NCBI GenBank assembly: GCA_045603085.1
Contig: JAZULL010000136.1
Location: forward strand, 1 to 58,644
Direction: 5' to 3'
DNA length: 58,644 bases
Source of the DNA: SVQP01 sp045603085
GTDB taxonomy: Bacteria; Bacillota; Clostridia; Oscillospirales; CAG-272
The translations under genes and the position numbers were made by a program. Of the stretch, positions 15,041 to 23,323 are shown piece by piece; position 1 is the first letter of the stretch; each line of letters begins with the position of its first letter. A model generated the notes under the pieces. It made no database searches, was not told the DNA's origin, and saw only the letters and a list, made by a program, of their open reading frames with translations.

Positions 15041-15751
15041 ATGGACTTTGGTCAGCATACGCGCTCTGTCCCCCTGCTCGGACAAGACGGTCTTGCGCGA
15101 CTGCAGGGCGCACGCGTCGCCATATTCGGAGTGGGCGGCGTTGGCGGACATCTTTGCGAGGCGTTGGCACGCGCGGGCGTGGGCGAGCTGCATTTATTTG
15201 ACAAGGACGAGGTATCTCTTACCAACATCAACCGTCAGGCCGTGGCTCTGCATTCCACCGTCGGCAGACCCAAGGTACAGGTCATGCGCGAGCGGATCGC
15301 GGATATCAATCCCGATTGTCGCGTGACCACACACGAGGTGTTCTATCTGCCCGAAAATGCAGATCAATACGACCTTGCAGGCTATGACTATATCGCCGAC
15401 GCCATTGATACGGTCAGCGCCAAGATCGAGCTGATCTGCCGCGCCAAGGCGGCGGGCACACCCATCATTTCCGCTATGGGCGCGGGCAACAAGCTTGATC
15501 CCTCTGCCTTCCGCGTGGCTGATCTTGCCAAGACCCAGGGCTGTCCCTTGGCGCGCATCATGCGCCGCGAGCTGGGTGCGCGCGGCATCCGCCATCTCAA
15601 GGTCGTTTATTCCGAGGAAAAACCGCGTCCCTCTATGCTGGGCGAGGAGCACGGCAAGCGCACCCCCGCCTCGCTTTCCTTTGTGCCGCCGGTCATGGGC
15701 ATGATCATGGCAGGTGTGATCGTGCGCGAGATTGCGGGGATCGAGCTATGA
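15041..15751 (+). CDS. tcdA: tRNA threonylcarbamoyladenosine dehydratase (TcdA/CsdL, ThiF family)
   Basis: TcdA uses ATP to cyclise the t6A modification next to the anticodon of ANN-decoding tRNAs. The 236-residue protein is a single E1-like domain: GVGGVGGHLCEALARAGVG for ATP binding, DKDEVSLTNINRQAVAL with the Arg and Asp of the family, then DYIADAIDTVSAK, and near the C-terminus EKPRPSMLGEEHGKRTPASLSFVPPVMGM. The ATG at 15041 follows GGAGG; upstream in-frame codons lack a site. The stop overlaps the start of the next gene, so translation is probably coupled. Confidence 0.93.
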   Translation: MDFGQHTRSVPLLGQDGLARLQGARVAIFGVGGVGGHLCEALARAGVGELHLFDKDEVSLTNINRQAVALHSTVGRPKVQVMRERIADINPDCRVTTHEVFYLPENADQYDLAGYDYIADAIDTVSAKIELICRAKAAGTPIISAMGAGNKLDPSAFRVADLAKTQGCPLARIMRRELGARGIRHLKVVYSEEKPRPSMLGEEHGKRTPASLSFVPPVMGMIMAGVIVREIAGIEL

Positions 15752-16179
15752 ATAAAACCACCCGTTTATTTGATTTTTCGGCAGGCAACGCCGCCATTGT
15801 CATAGCAGCGTACCTTGTGCTGATCTGCCTTTTCTCAGGGCTGGCAGCCACGGTGCAAAATCCCCTGCCCTATCTTGCGATCACAGCCGTACTGGTGCTG
15901 TCCTTCGTAGCGCTGTTCTGGTATTTCTATCGCCGCTCGGTAGAGCTTGGGGAGCATGCGCTGCGCTGTGGCAAGCAGGTCATCCCCCGTGCGCAGGTGG
16001 GCTGCGAGGTTTTTTACAACACAAGATACCGCGAGATGACCGTCCGCCTTTACGACAAGACCCGCCCCGACGCGGGCGAGATCCGCGTACAGGCTACCAA
16101 GCGCAATCTTGCCAAGCTGCAGGCTTGGTTGGGATATGCACTTGAAATTCCCGAAAAGAATGCCCGAAAGCGAGAGTAA
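15748..16179 (+). CDS. Small membrane protein with two N-terminal helices
   Basis: The 143-residue product is not recognised. Two hydrophobic segments (about residues 15-37 and 42-62) are followed by a cytoplasmic domain of about 80 residues rich in beta-prone sequence (CGKQVIPRAQVGCEVFYN, MTVRLYDK) and a basic C-terminal helix. The layout resembles small bacterial PH-like membrane proteins, but this is only a shape argument. Its ATG overlaps the tcdA stop (ATGA), and a zinc-ribbon membrane gene follows within 3 nt. Confidence 0.7.
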   Translation: MNKTTRLFDFSAGNAAIVIAAYLVLICLFSGLAATVQNPLPYLAITAVLVLSFVALFWYFYRRSVELGEHALRCGKQVIPRAQVGCEVFYNTRYREMTVRLYDKTRPDAGEIRVQATKRNLAKLQAWLGYALEIPEKNARKRE

Positions 16180-16181
16180 CC

Positions 16182-16382
16182 ATGGCAAATCAACCACCCA
16201 TCAAATGCCCCAAATGCGGCGCGATATTACAAAGCCGCCGCGGCGCATGTCCCCATTGCGGGTATAGCGGCTATATCCCCATGTCGGACGAGGAGATCAA
16301 GCGCACCAAGCTGATCTTGTACCCCGTCTTTGCCGTACTGGCCGCAATCGTCATCCTCGCCATCTGGCTTTTGAGTAAATAG
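16182..16382 (+). CDS. Zinc-ribbon single-pass membrane protein
   Basis: This 66-residue protein has an N-terminal four-cysteine zinc ribbon (KCPKCG and ACPHCG, about residues 8-23), a short linker and one C-terminal membrane segment (about 45-63). Such tail-anchored ribbons are common in Clostridia, but their function is usually unknown. It closes the tcdA operon just ahead of a strong terminator. Confidence 0.75.
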   Translation: MANQPPIKCPKCGAILQSRRGACPHCGYSGYIPMSDEEIKRTKLILYPVFAVLAAIVILAIWLLSK

Positions 16383-16411
16383 CGGTTTTTCGCGTGCGGC
16401 TCAACGTAAAA

Positions 16412-16446
16412 AAAGAGGTTTTCTTTCGAAAACCTCTTTCTTTTTT
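16412..16446 (+). terminator. Intrinsic terminator of the tcdA operon
   Basis: AAAGAGGTTTTC (16412-16423) pairs perfectly with GAAAACCTCTTT (16428-16439), followed by a T run. The 130 bases after it, up to the next gene's stop, hold nothing I can call. Confidence 0.9.
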
Positions 16447-16573
16447 CAATTTCTTACTCCTGATCCTGGGCGGGAGCCTCAGCGGGAGCCGGAAAATACT
16501 TTTATACCCCAAAGTACGCTGCCCGGACAATCATTCATCTCCTCTGCCCGGACGGATCGCCAGTGGTGCGCCA

Positions 16574-17263
16574 TCAATCTTCTTCCGGAGCGCGGTAGGC
16601 AAAGCGGAAGTATCTTCCCTGCTCCGGCTTGGAAAGCCGCTCGATCATGGGCTGCACCGACTGAATTCTCTCGTCCGAGCCCGAATCGTAGCGGTAGAAC
16701 AGCCCATCCTCGGCAGGACCTGCATTGATGAACACGTGACGCGGATAACCGCGATACGGCTCGGGCAGCGCGGGCGGCATATGGTGCGAGTCGCCCTCAA
16801 AGATCAGGTCGCCCGGGCGCACCTTGGCAGCGTCGTCAATGCGGATAAAGCCGCTTGCGATCAAAAACTCCTCCAAGTTGGGGGAGAAATACAGCGGCAA
16901 GCCCTTGCGCTGCGGCTGATGCTCAACGTATCCCGCCTCATACAGCACCCAGCCGCAAAAGCGATCACAGGAAACGATCTTTTCGGGATTTTCGGAATAC
17001 TTATCCAGCGCGGGATTCTGATCGGCATCACCGTATTTGTACCCATGCTCGCGCATATAGTCGGCCACGTCCTTGGCGTGATACAGAATATGCGAGGCCA
17101 TGGCAGACCCTGCAGGCGACCAGACAAAATTCCCCTGCGCATCGCAAACACAGTAGCCGTACACGCGCTTTTCCTCCGCCGCTTTTTTTGCATCCTCTAT
17201 GGCTTCAAACGCCTCTGCCAATCGGCTCTCGATGCCGTGAAAAGGAATATACAGATAGAACAT
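16574..17263 (-). CDS. Putative papain-fold (NlpC/P60- or CHAP-like) cysteine peptidase
   Basis: The family is not firmly recognised. In this 229-residue protein, SCDRFCGWVLYEAG (about 97-110) resembles the nucleophile helix of NlpC/P60 and CHAP enzymes. VRPGDLIFEG then matches their PGDL.F strand, and PRHVFINAG supplies a candidate catalytic His. RYDSGSDERI follows, as in many such domains. There is no signal peptide, so if it is a peptidase it acts inside the cell or leaves by another route. The ATG 17263 is six nt after GGAGG; an in-frame GTG two codons earlier overlaps that site. It is a single gene with its own promoter. Confidence 0.5.
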   Translation of the reverse strand: MFYLYIPFHGIESRLAEAFEAIEDAKKAAEEKRVYGYCVCDAQGNFVWSPAGSAMASHILYHAKDVADYMREHGYKYGDADQNPALDKYSENPEKIVSCDRFCGWVLYEAGYVEHQPQRKGLPLYFSPNLEEFLIASGFIRIDDAAKVRPGDLIFEGDSHHMPPALPEPYRGYPRHVFINAGPAEDGLFYRYDSGSDERIQSVQPMIERLSKPEQGRYFRFAYRAPEED

Positions 17264-17298
17264 AAGCACCTCCGAGGTTGATCAATCTTTGCAAATCC

Positions 17299-17327
17299 AG
17301 TATAGCACAACCATAACTGAAAGTCAA
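17299..17327 (-). promoter_or_regulatory. Promoter of the papain-fold-like gene
   Basis: On the minus strand TTGACT (17322-17327) and TATACT (17299-17304) have a 17-bp spacer. Confidence 0.7.
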
Positions 17328-17406
17328 GATTGCTTCCGAATCATTGTTTCAGCACGTTCTTGATGATATCCTCTTCTCTTTTTCCTCTTTATCTAACTAT
17401 CCACCC

Positions 17407-17435
17407 TTGACAAAGTTCCCCACAAATAGTAAGAT
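17407..17435 (+). promoter_or_regulatory. Promoter of the GH71/GH99-like gene pair
   Basis: TTGACA (17407-17412) is followed after 17 bp by TAAGAT (17430-17435), about 70 nt before the start codon. Confidence 0.6.
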
Positions 17436-17507
17436 AATATTGTAAGGCTTCATCCCTCACCCATAAATCTGACAGGAGGATGCTCAAAGCTTTTGAGCGT
17501 TGCAAAC

Positions 17508-19832
17508 ATGAAAGTGAAATTACTCTGCGGCATATTGGCTGCGCTGATGCTGCTCCCCCTGGTTGCCTGCAACCCGGGAACCACAACGCCCCCCACCGAC
17601 ACCCAAGCCCCCGATACCACGGACACCGAGCCCGTGCAGGACAGCTCCACCGAGCAGCCCACCGAGCCCGAGCCCGAAACCGAGCCGCCTATTGAAATTG
17701 AAGTGCCCGCTTTCGAGGATATCGGACTGATCGAGCAAATTCCGCAAGAGGATAACCGCACCATCCTGCACTATGATTTTGCCAAATATAAATACGGTCA
17801 ACTGCTGGGCGACAATGCGCTTGTTTTCACCTCCAACAAGGACTACACACTGGACAAGCAAAACGGTCTGACGCTGACCGAGGACGGTTGGAACAGCGTG
17901 GGCTTTGCACACACGCTCTGCGAGGAATACACAGCAAAGACGTTCATTACCAACCACGGCGTCCAGAGCAACGTACGCTCTATCATGTTCGGTTGCCGCG
18001 TCACACGCGCCAATCACCTTTACATTGACAGCGGCCTGTGGTTCACCTTCTCTGAAAACGCAGTTTATGCCACAGTCAAGAATGGCTTTACCGCACTGGT
18101 TGGCGATAGTTTCAGCTTTAATGCCAAGGACGGCATTGAGGTCACCCTTCACGATGACGGCACCAACATTGAATGCCTGGTAAACGGTGAGCTGGTTGCC
18201 AAGGCCGTTCTTGAGGAAACCTGCCTTGTAGTCTACGATGCCGCAGGTACGGAGATCGGACGCACGCCCGACCTTGAGCGCATTGCGCACGGAGATACCT
18301 GGGGCAACGTCCGCACCATGTCCCACTTCGCCAATTCCGTTACAAAATCCATGAGCTTGGAAACAGGCACCATGATTCCTTACACGCCGAACGATACCGT
18401 CACCGAGCTCAGAGAGGGCTACTCCTATCTGCTTTGTGACAAGACCCAGATCAAAGCTGCATATCCCATTACCATGCAAGAAGGCATGACCCTGCTGGAT
18501 GCGCATGCCGCCGCTACCCTCTTTGGCTTTACCTGCACGGTATCCGAGGACGGCAACACGGCAACGCTGACCCGCGGCAATGCCACGCTGACCTTTACAG
18601 CCGGCTCTGCCAAGGTAGATTTCAACGGTACTGCCTACGACTGCCCCACCACGGTTTCCCGCAAGGGCGCCATTCTGATCTGCGCGGATTTCCTGGCGCG
18701 CTGGATGGGCTACACCGTTACCCCCAACGGCACCTCCACTTACATCACCGCAACCGCAGAAGCGCTGACAGATGAGCGCAAGCAAGCCCTTGCAGACCGC
18801 TATCAGCTTTACGCGGACGTGATCTATAATTACGACGACGTGGAAATTGAGCAGACCGGCGTTGGCGCTTACGAGGCAACCCCCTACGAGGACCGCCTGG
18901 TAGGTATTGCCTACTCCACCTGGCTTTGCACCAAAATCATTACCTGGGGCGAGAGCACCTGGGACACTCCCCTTTACGGCAACTACTTCTCCGATAACCG
19001 CGAAATGATTGCCAAGCACGCAGAGCTTTTGCGCGACGCGGGCGTGGACTTCATTTTTATCGACTGGACCAACAACACCACCTACGACCCCGAGACCATG
19101 AGAGAATCACGTTCGGATTTCCGCATGATCGAGGAAGCAACAGAGCTGGTCTTTGAAATTTTCTCCACCATTGAAGGCGCTCCTAAGATCTGCATCTTTG
19201 CAGGCCCCGGACACTCGGGAATCGAAAACGTCAACAACGGCAATCACCAGAAAAAAGTGGATCAGATCTACACCTCCTTTGTGGAAAAGTATCCCGATCA
19301 GTATTTCTATTACGAGGGAAAGCCCTTGCTTATGTGCTACGGTGCTACCCCCAACCAGTATGGCGCACGCCCCAAGTGGACGGATGACCGCTTTACAATC
19401 CGTTGGGCAACCGGCTACGTCGGTCAGCAATCCGCGCTGATCAACCAAAAAACCATGGTTACACGTAATCAATGGTGGAGCTGGGAGGAGCGCGGTCTGC
19501 AGCCTTATTCCGTTCTGGACGGTCGTGTGGAATGCGTGACCTGTACCGCGGCCAGCCGCGCGCAGGGCTCCGAGGGTGACGAAAACTACATCCCCGCATA
19601 CGGCAGAGAAAACGGCACTACGCTCAAAAAGCAATTCCAGCGCGCCAACGATCTGGGCGCAGGTATGGTCATCCTGATCTCCTGGAACGAATGGACTAAG
19701 GGCGAGCAGCCCTCCCCCGAGGTTTCCAAGGACCTGGAGCCTTCCGTGATCCACGGCACCTTCTACTATGACCTGCTTTGTGAGCAGATCAAAAAGTTCA
19801 AGGGACAAATCAATCCCGAAGCAACAGAATAA
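17508..19832 (+). CDS. Lipoprotein with GH71/GH99-like glycosidase domain
   Basis: This secreted protein of 774 residues starts with a lipoprotein signal (MKVKLLCGILAALMLLPLVAC) and a Thr/Pro/Glu stalk. A beta-sandwich-like region (about 80-280) follows, then a copper amine oxidase N-terminal-type domain (about 305-420). The C-terminal domain (about 455-770) has GIAYSTWLCTK, AGVDFIFIDWTNN, CIFAGPGHS, GKPLLMCYGATPN, TIRWATGYVGQQ and ILISWNEWTKGEQ. These resemble the alpha-glucanase/endo-mannosidase TIM barrels of GH71/GH99-like proteins, with Asp and Glu in DWTNN and WNEW as likely active-site residues. The substrate is unknown. The start is uncertain: GGAGG lies 28 nt upstream with a small hairpin in between, and an in-frame TTG five codons earlier is possible. 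A paralogue follows. Confidence 0.8.
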   Translation: MKVKLLCGILAALMLLPLVACNPGTTTPPTDTQAPDTTDTEPVQDSSTEQPTEPEPETEPPIEIEVPAFEDIGLIEQIPQEDNRTILHYDFAKYKYGQLLGDNALVFTSNKDYTLDKQNGLTLTEDGWNSVGFAHTLCEEYTAKTFITNHGVQSNVRSIMFGCRVTRANHLYIDSGLWFTFSENAVYATVKNGFTALVGDSFSFNAKDGIEVTLHDDGTNIECLVNGELVAKAVLEETCLVVYDAAGTEIGRTPDLERIAHGDTWGNVRTMSHFANSVTKSMSLETGTMIPYTPNDTVTELREGYSYLLCDKTQIKAAYPITMQEGMTLLDAHAAATLFGFTCTVSEDGNTATLTRGNATLTFTAGSAKVDFNGTAYDCPTTVSRKGAILICADFLARWMGYTVTPNGTSTYITATAEALTDERKQALADRYQLYADVIYNYDDVEIEQTGVGAYEATPYEDRLVGIAYSTWLCTKIITWGESTWDTPLYGNYFSDNREMIAKHAELLRDAGVDFIFIDWTNNTTYDPETMRESRSDFRMIEEATELVFEIFSTIEGAPKICIFAGPGHSGIENVNNGNHQKKVDQIYTSFVEKYPDQYFYYEGKPLLMCYGATPNQYGARPKWTDDRFTIRWATGYVGQQSALINQKTMVTRNQWWSWEERGLQPYSVLDGRVECVTCTAASRAQGSEGDENYIPAYGRENGTTLKKQFQRANDLGAGMVILISWNEWTKGEQPSPEVSKDLEPSVIHGTFYYDLLCEQIKKFKGQINPEATE

Positions 19833-19849
19833 AGAAACGGAGAATCATG

Positions 19850-20836
19850 ATGAAAGACCGATTCAGCTCCGTCCTGCCCATCGGAGTAGGACTTTATGAA
19901 AAAACACCTGCAGATCAGCGCAAGGTTGGCATTGCCTACACAACCTGGCATTGCGACCTTCTTCCCGGTTGGGGAGCAAAAACGTGGGATCTCCCTTTGG
20001 ACGGGCCCTATAATTCCGACGACCGTGACGTGATCTACAAGCACGCCATCCTGCTGCGTGACGCAGGCGTGGATTTCATCTTTGTAGACTGGACAAACAA
20101 CACCTGCTACGATCCCGTCAAGCAGCGTGACTCCTTGCCCACCTTCCGCATGATCGAGGAGGCGACCGACGTGCTCTTTGAGGTATGGTCAAAGATCGAG
20201 GGCGCACCCAAGATCTGCATCTTCGCAGGCCCCGGACACAGCATGCCCGAAAACCTGGAGAACGGCAATCACCAAAAAAAGGTGGATCAGATCTGGCGCG
20301 ATTACGTAGCAAAATATCCCGATCTCTACTACAATTACGACGGCAAGCCCCTCTTGATGTGCTACGGTGCTACCCCTAACTTCTACGGTGCCGATCCCAA
20401 ATGGACGGACGATCGCTTTACCGTGCGTTGGGTGACCGGCTACGTTGGCCAGCAGGACGACCTTTTCGATGAGCAAACCATGCGCTCCTATCACTTCTGG
20501 AGCTGGGAGGAACGTGCCACCCAGACCTACACGGTTAAGGACGGTCGAGTCGAATGTATTTCGGTCACTGCTTCCAGCCGCGCACAGGGCAAGGAGGGCG
20601 ACCGTGGCTACATCCCCGCTCGCGGCAGAAGAAACGGTGAAACCTTCAAGGAGCAATTCGGACGCGCATGTGATCTTGGCGCAGGCATGGTGCTGCTGAT
20701 CTCCTGGAACGAATGGACCAAGAGCGAGCAGCTTTCGGTTGAAATCTCCAAGGACCTCGAGCCTTCGCAGATCCACGGCACCTTCTATTACGACCTGCTG
20801 TGCGAGCAGATCAAAAAGTACAAGGAACAAAACTAA
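19850..20836 (+). CDS. Cytosolic GH71/GH99-like glycosidase-domain protein, paralogue of the upstream gene
   Basis: This 328-residue protein has no signal peptide and aligns along almost its whole length with the C-terminal domain of the preceding lipoprotein. Shared stretches include AGVDFIF(I/V)DWTNN, EGAPKICIFAGPGHS, NGNHQKKVDQI, GKPLLMCYGATPN and ISWNEWTK. It begins 17 nt after the lipoprotein stop (an ATG one codon earlier is also possible) behind CGGAGA, so the two are co-transcribed. The pair looks like a tandem duplication in which one copy stayed bare and the other gained an export signal and accessory domains. A plausible division of labour is cutting outside and then finishing the imported fragments inside; that is inference. 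Confidence 0.8.
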   Translation: MKDRFSSVLPIGVGLYEKTPADQRKVGIAYTTWHCDLLPGWGAKTWDLPLDGPYNSDDRDVIYKHAILLRDAGVDFIFVDWTNNTCYDPVKQRDSLPTFRMIEEATDVLFEVWSKIEGAPKICIFAGPGHSMPENLENGNHQKKVDQIWRDYVAKYPDLYYNYDGKPLLMCYGATPNFYGADPKWTDDRFTVRWVTGYVGQQDDLFDEQTMRSYHFWSWEERATQTYTVKDGRVECISVTASSRAQGKEGDRGYIPARGRRNGETFKEQFGRACDLGAGMVLLISWNEWTKSEQLSVEISKDLEPSQIHGTFYYDLLCEQIKKYKEQN

Positions 20837-20847
20837 AACAAAAAAAA

Positions 20848-20890
20848 GGACACATCACAAGGGCAAAGCCCACGTGATGTGTCCATTTTT
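20848..20890. terminator. Palindromic terminator, copy 1 of a repeated 37-nt element
   Basis: The outer stem GGACACATCAC pairs with GTGATGTGTCC, with an inner GGGC..GCCC pairing, followed by six T residues on the plus strand. It ends the GH71/99-like operon. A related element of identical length lies at 22213-22249. Confidence 0.85.
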
Positions 20891-20918
20891 TGTGATTCAA
20901 TTTCGCCCGAGCTTATTC

Positions 20919-22055
20919 TTAGCTCTTCGTATCCTTTGCAAACGGCGCGTATTTTTCAACAATATCGACAAACCACTGCTCATTCCGTATGCTGCCAAAG
21001 CTCTCTATCTTGCAAACATCGCCTAACCGACACTGCACATCGTTGCATTCATACCCCGAATTCACTCTTGATCTTTCAAATTCGCAGTCCTTTACAAGAA
21101 AAGAGGTATGAACGGTCTTCTCGGGAAGCTCGTCATAGGCTTTTGCATGTGCAAAGCTCAGGTCAAGATATTTGGCGCAAAGCTCGTAATCCTCTTCGCA
21201 GCAATAACGGGATGCCATAGAAAGATACGCCTCGGACAAATGATAATGTGAAAAGCCGTAATCCCCCTCGTCATAAATCATTTTGATAAAATCAACCGCC
21301 TTTTTATAGATGCGGATGGCTTCTTGATTGGTCGGGGCATAATTTGCGCAATTTCTGATCTTTACGTATACGTCTTCGCTGATTCCGTGAAGCTCCTCTC
21401 GCGCATATTTCCACCAGTTTTCACTGCCTCTTTTGTAAAGCTCTCTCATTTCTCCGACCTGCAGTGCAGTAGGCAAAAGCTTGATATATTCAATGGCTTT
21501 TTTCTCGTCACCGCTAAGCCCGTAAATGCCGCTGAGTAAGCTGATGGCATCGTATCTGATCTGTTCGTCAAAGCTCTCCTTGAGTATACGCTCACACAGC
21601 ATAATCAGCTCTTCCATGTGAGGCACCTTGGGGTGATCCGGCGTAAATTTGCCCTTTTCCTGCAGATCCCAATACTTTTCCCAGAAATAAGGGTCATAGT
21701 AAAGCATCCAAATATACTTTTGCAAAATTTTTTCATCGTTCGGATATGCATGGTATGCCCTGCAGATAAAATCAAACTTCTCCTTTTCCTTGCCGAGATT
21801 CGAAAGCCTGTCATACTCGGCTATGATCTCGTCGATCTTTGCTTGCTTTTTGGCAAGATCCACTCCTAAAAGCTCGTCGGTGGACACATTGAAAAAATTA
21901 GCAAGGATCGGAAACATGGTGATATCGGGTAATGAAGCATTGGTTTCCCACTTGGAGATGGTCTGATACGACACGTTCAGCCTTTCCGCAAGCTCTTCTT
22001 GTGTTAAATTCATTTTTCTGCGCAATGCTTTGATTCTGTTACCAAAATTCTTCAT
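20919..22055 (-). CDS. XRE-family regulator with C-terminal TPR-like region
   Basis: The first 65 residues of this 378-residue protein are a classical Cro/CI helix-turn-helix: RIKALRRKMNLTQEELAERLNVSYQTISKWETNASLPDI, followed by LANFFNVSTDELLG. The remaining 310 residues are helical with TPR-like pairs (for example EKFDFICRAYHAYPNDEKIL and EDYELCAKYLDLSFAHAKAY). Such regulators often bind small peptides through the TPR region, but no peptide gene is seen here. GGAGG lies six nt ahead of the ATG. The gene is more AT-rich than its neighbours and stands alone between two copies of a palindromic element. Confidence 0.88.
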   Translation of the reverse strand: MKNFGNRIKALRRKMNLTQEELAERLNVSYQTISKWETNASLPDITMFPILANFFNVSTDELLGVDLAKKQAKIDEIIAEYDRLSNLGKEKEKFDFICRAYHAYPNDEKILQKYIWMLYYDPYFWEKYWDLQEKGKFTPDHPKVPHMEELIMLCERILKESFDEQIRYDAISLLSGIYGLSGDEKKAIEYIKLLPTALQVGEMRELYKRGSENWWKYAREELHGISEDVYVKIRNCANYAPTNQEAIRIYKKAVDFIKMIYDEGDYGFSHYHLSEAYLSMASRYCCEEDYELCAKYLDLSFAHAKAYDELPEKTVHTSFLVKDCEFERSRVNSGYECNDVQCRLGDVCKIESFGSIRNEQWFVDIVEKYAPFAKDTKS

Positions 22056-22095
22056 GGTATTCCTCCATTGAAATGAATTCCTCGAGGTTGATTTT

Positions 22096-22123
22096 ATTAT
22101 ACCACATTTTTCGGAATTGTACA
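22096..22123 (-). promoter_or_regulatory. Promoter of the XRE regulator
   Basis: On the minus strand TGTACA (22118-22123) and TATAAT (22096-22101) have a 16-bp spacer. Confidence 0.6.
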
Positions 22124-22210
22124 GATAAGGCTGCGAGAATATTACTCAACCAGCATTAGAATTTTCGCATGCGACGCACAATGATTCTCTTTTGACTATA
22201 ACTATAAAAA

Positions 22211-22257
22211 ACGGACACGTCACAAGGGATTTTCCCAAATGACGTGTCCGTTTTTTT
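22211..22257. terminator. Palindromic terminator, copy 2 of the repeated 37-nt element
   Basis: ACGGACACGTCA pairs with TGACGTGTCCGT, with an inner GGGA..TCCC pairing. T runs lie on both sides, so it can terminate the minus-strand operon ending at 22306. The stem has a compensated base pair relative to copy 1. Confidence 0.85.
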
Positions 22258-22305
22258 ATGAAAGTTTTTGCGGAGCTTTTTCAGGGAAAGCGACCGTAAT
22301 CCTTC

Positions 22306-23304
22306 TTACTTGCAAGCTTCCTCAATAGCAACAGCCACAGCAACAGTCATACCAACCATGGGGTTGTTACCTGCGCCGATGAGACCCATCATTTCGACGT
22401 GAGCGGGAACGGAGGAGGAGCCTGCGAACTGAGCGTCGCCGTGCATTCTACCCATAGTATCGGTCATGCCGTAGGAAGCGGGGCCTGCAGCCATGTTATC
22501 GGGGTGCAGAGTTCTACCTGTACCGCCGCCGGATGCTACGGAGAAGTACTTCACGCCATTCTCGTTACACCACTTCTTGTAGGTACCTGCAACGGGGTGC
22601 TGGAATCTGGTGGGGTTAGTGGAGTTACCGGTGATGGAAACGCCGACGTTCTCCAGTCTCATGATTGCAACGCCTTCCGGAACGCTGTCGGAGCCGTAGC
22701 ACTTAACCTTTGCTCTGTCGCCGGTGGAGTATGCGGTTTCCTTAACAACGTGAACTTCCTCGGTGTAAGGATCAAACTGGGTCTGAACGTAGGTAAAGCC
22801 GTTGATTCTGGAAATGATCATAGCGGCATCCTTGCCAAGGCCGTTCAGGATTACGCGCAGGGGCTTGGTTCTTACCTTGTTTGCATTCAGAGCGATCTTG
22901 ATTGCGCCTTCAGCAGCTGCGAAGGACTCGTGGCCTGCCAAGAAGCAGAAGCACTCGGTCTCCTCGGAGAGCAGCATCTTACCCAGGTTACCGTGGCCAA
23001 GACCAACCTTACGGTTCTCAGCAACAGAGCCGGGGATGCAGAAGGACTGCAGACCGATACCGATAGCGGCAGCAGCGTCAGCGGCCTTGGTGCAGCCCAT
23101 CTTGATTGCGATTGCTGCGCCAACGGTGTATGCCCACTTTGCATTCTCAAATGCGATGGGCTGGGTTTCTTCTACGATCTTGTAGGGGTTGATGCCCTTT
23201 GCGTCGCAGATTTCCTTGCATTCGTCGATGGAGGAAATTCCATACTGATTCAGTACGCCGAGGATCTTGGCCTCGCGTCTTTCATAACCTTCAAAATGTG
23301 CCAT
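22306..23304 (-). CDS. GGGtGRT family protein
   Basis: The 332-residue product carries the signature that names its family, SVASGGGTGRTLHPDNM, followed by MTDTMGRMHGDAQFAGSSS. Family members are found in Clostridia and other anaerobes next to a NifU-like protein, as here, which hints at iron-sulfur metabolism. No catalytic role is established that I know of. Glycine-rich loops (IGIGLQSFCIPG, GLIGAGNNPMVGM) could bind a nucleotide or cofactor. AAGGAGG precedes the ATG. It is the last gene of a four-gene operon and begins 19 nt after the NifU-like gene. Confidence 0.88.
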   Translation of the reverse strand: MAHFEGYERREAKILGVLNQYGISSIDECKEICDAKGINPYKIVEETQPIAFENAKWAYTVGAAIAIKMGCTKAADAAAAIGIGLQSFCIPGSVAENRKVGLGHGNLGKMLLSEETECFCFLAGHESFAAAEGAIKIALNANKVRTKPLRVILNGLGKDAAMIISRINGFTYVQTQFDPYTEEVHVVKETAYSTGDRAKVKCYGSDSVPEGVAIMRLENVGVSITGNSTNPTRFQHPVAGTYKKWCNENGVKYFSVASGGGTGRTLHPDNMAAGPASYGMTDTMGRMHGDAQFAGSSSVPAHVEMMGLIGAGNNPMVGMTVAVAVAIEEACK

Positions 23305-23323
23305 TACGATATTCCTCCTTCAA

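Noticed and set aside
16454..16501. A minus-strand stretch reading PAPAEAPAQDQE then TAA, like the tail of a ribosomal or other protein
   Set aside because: Only fifteen codons lie between two stops, with no upstream coding continuation. Too short and low-complexity to call a gene remnant.
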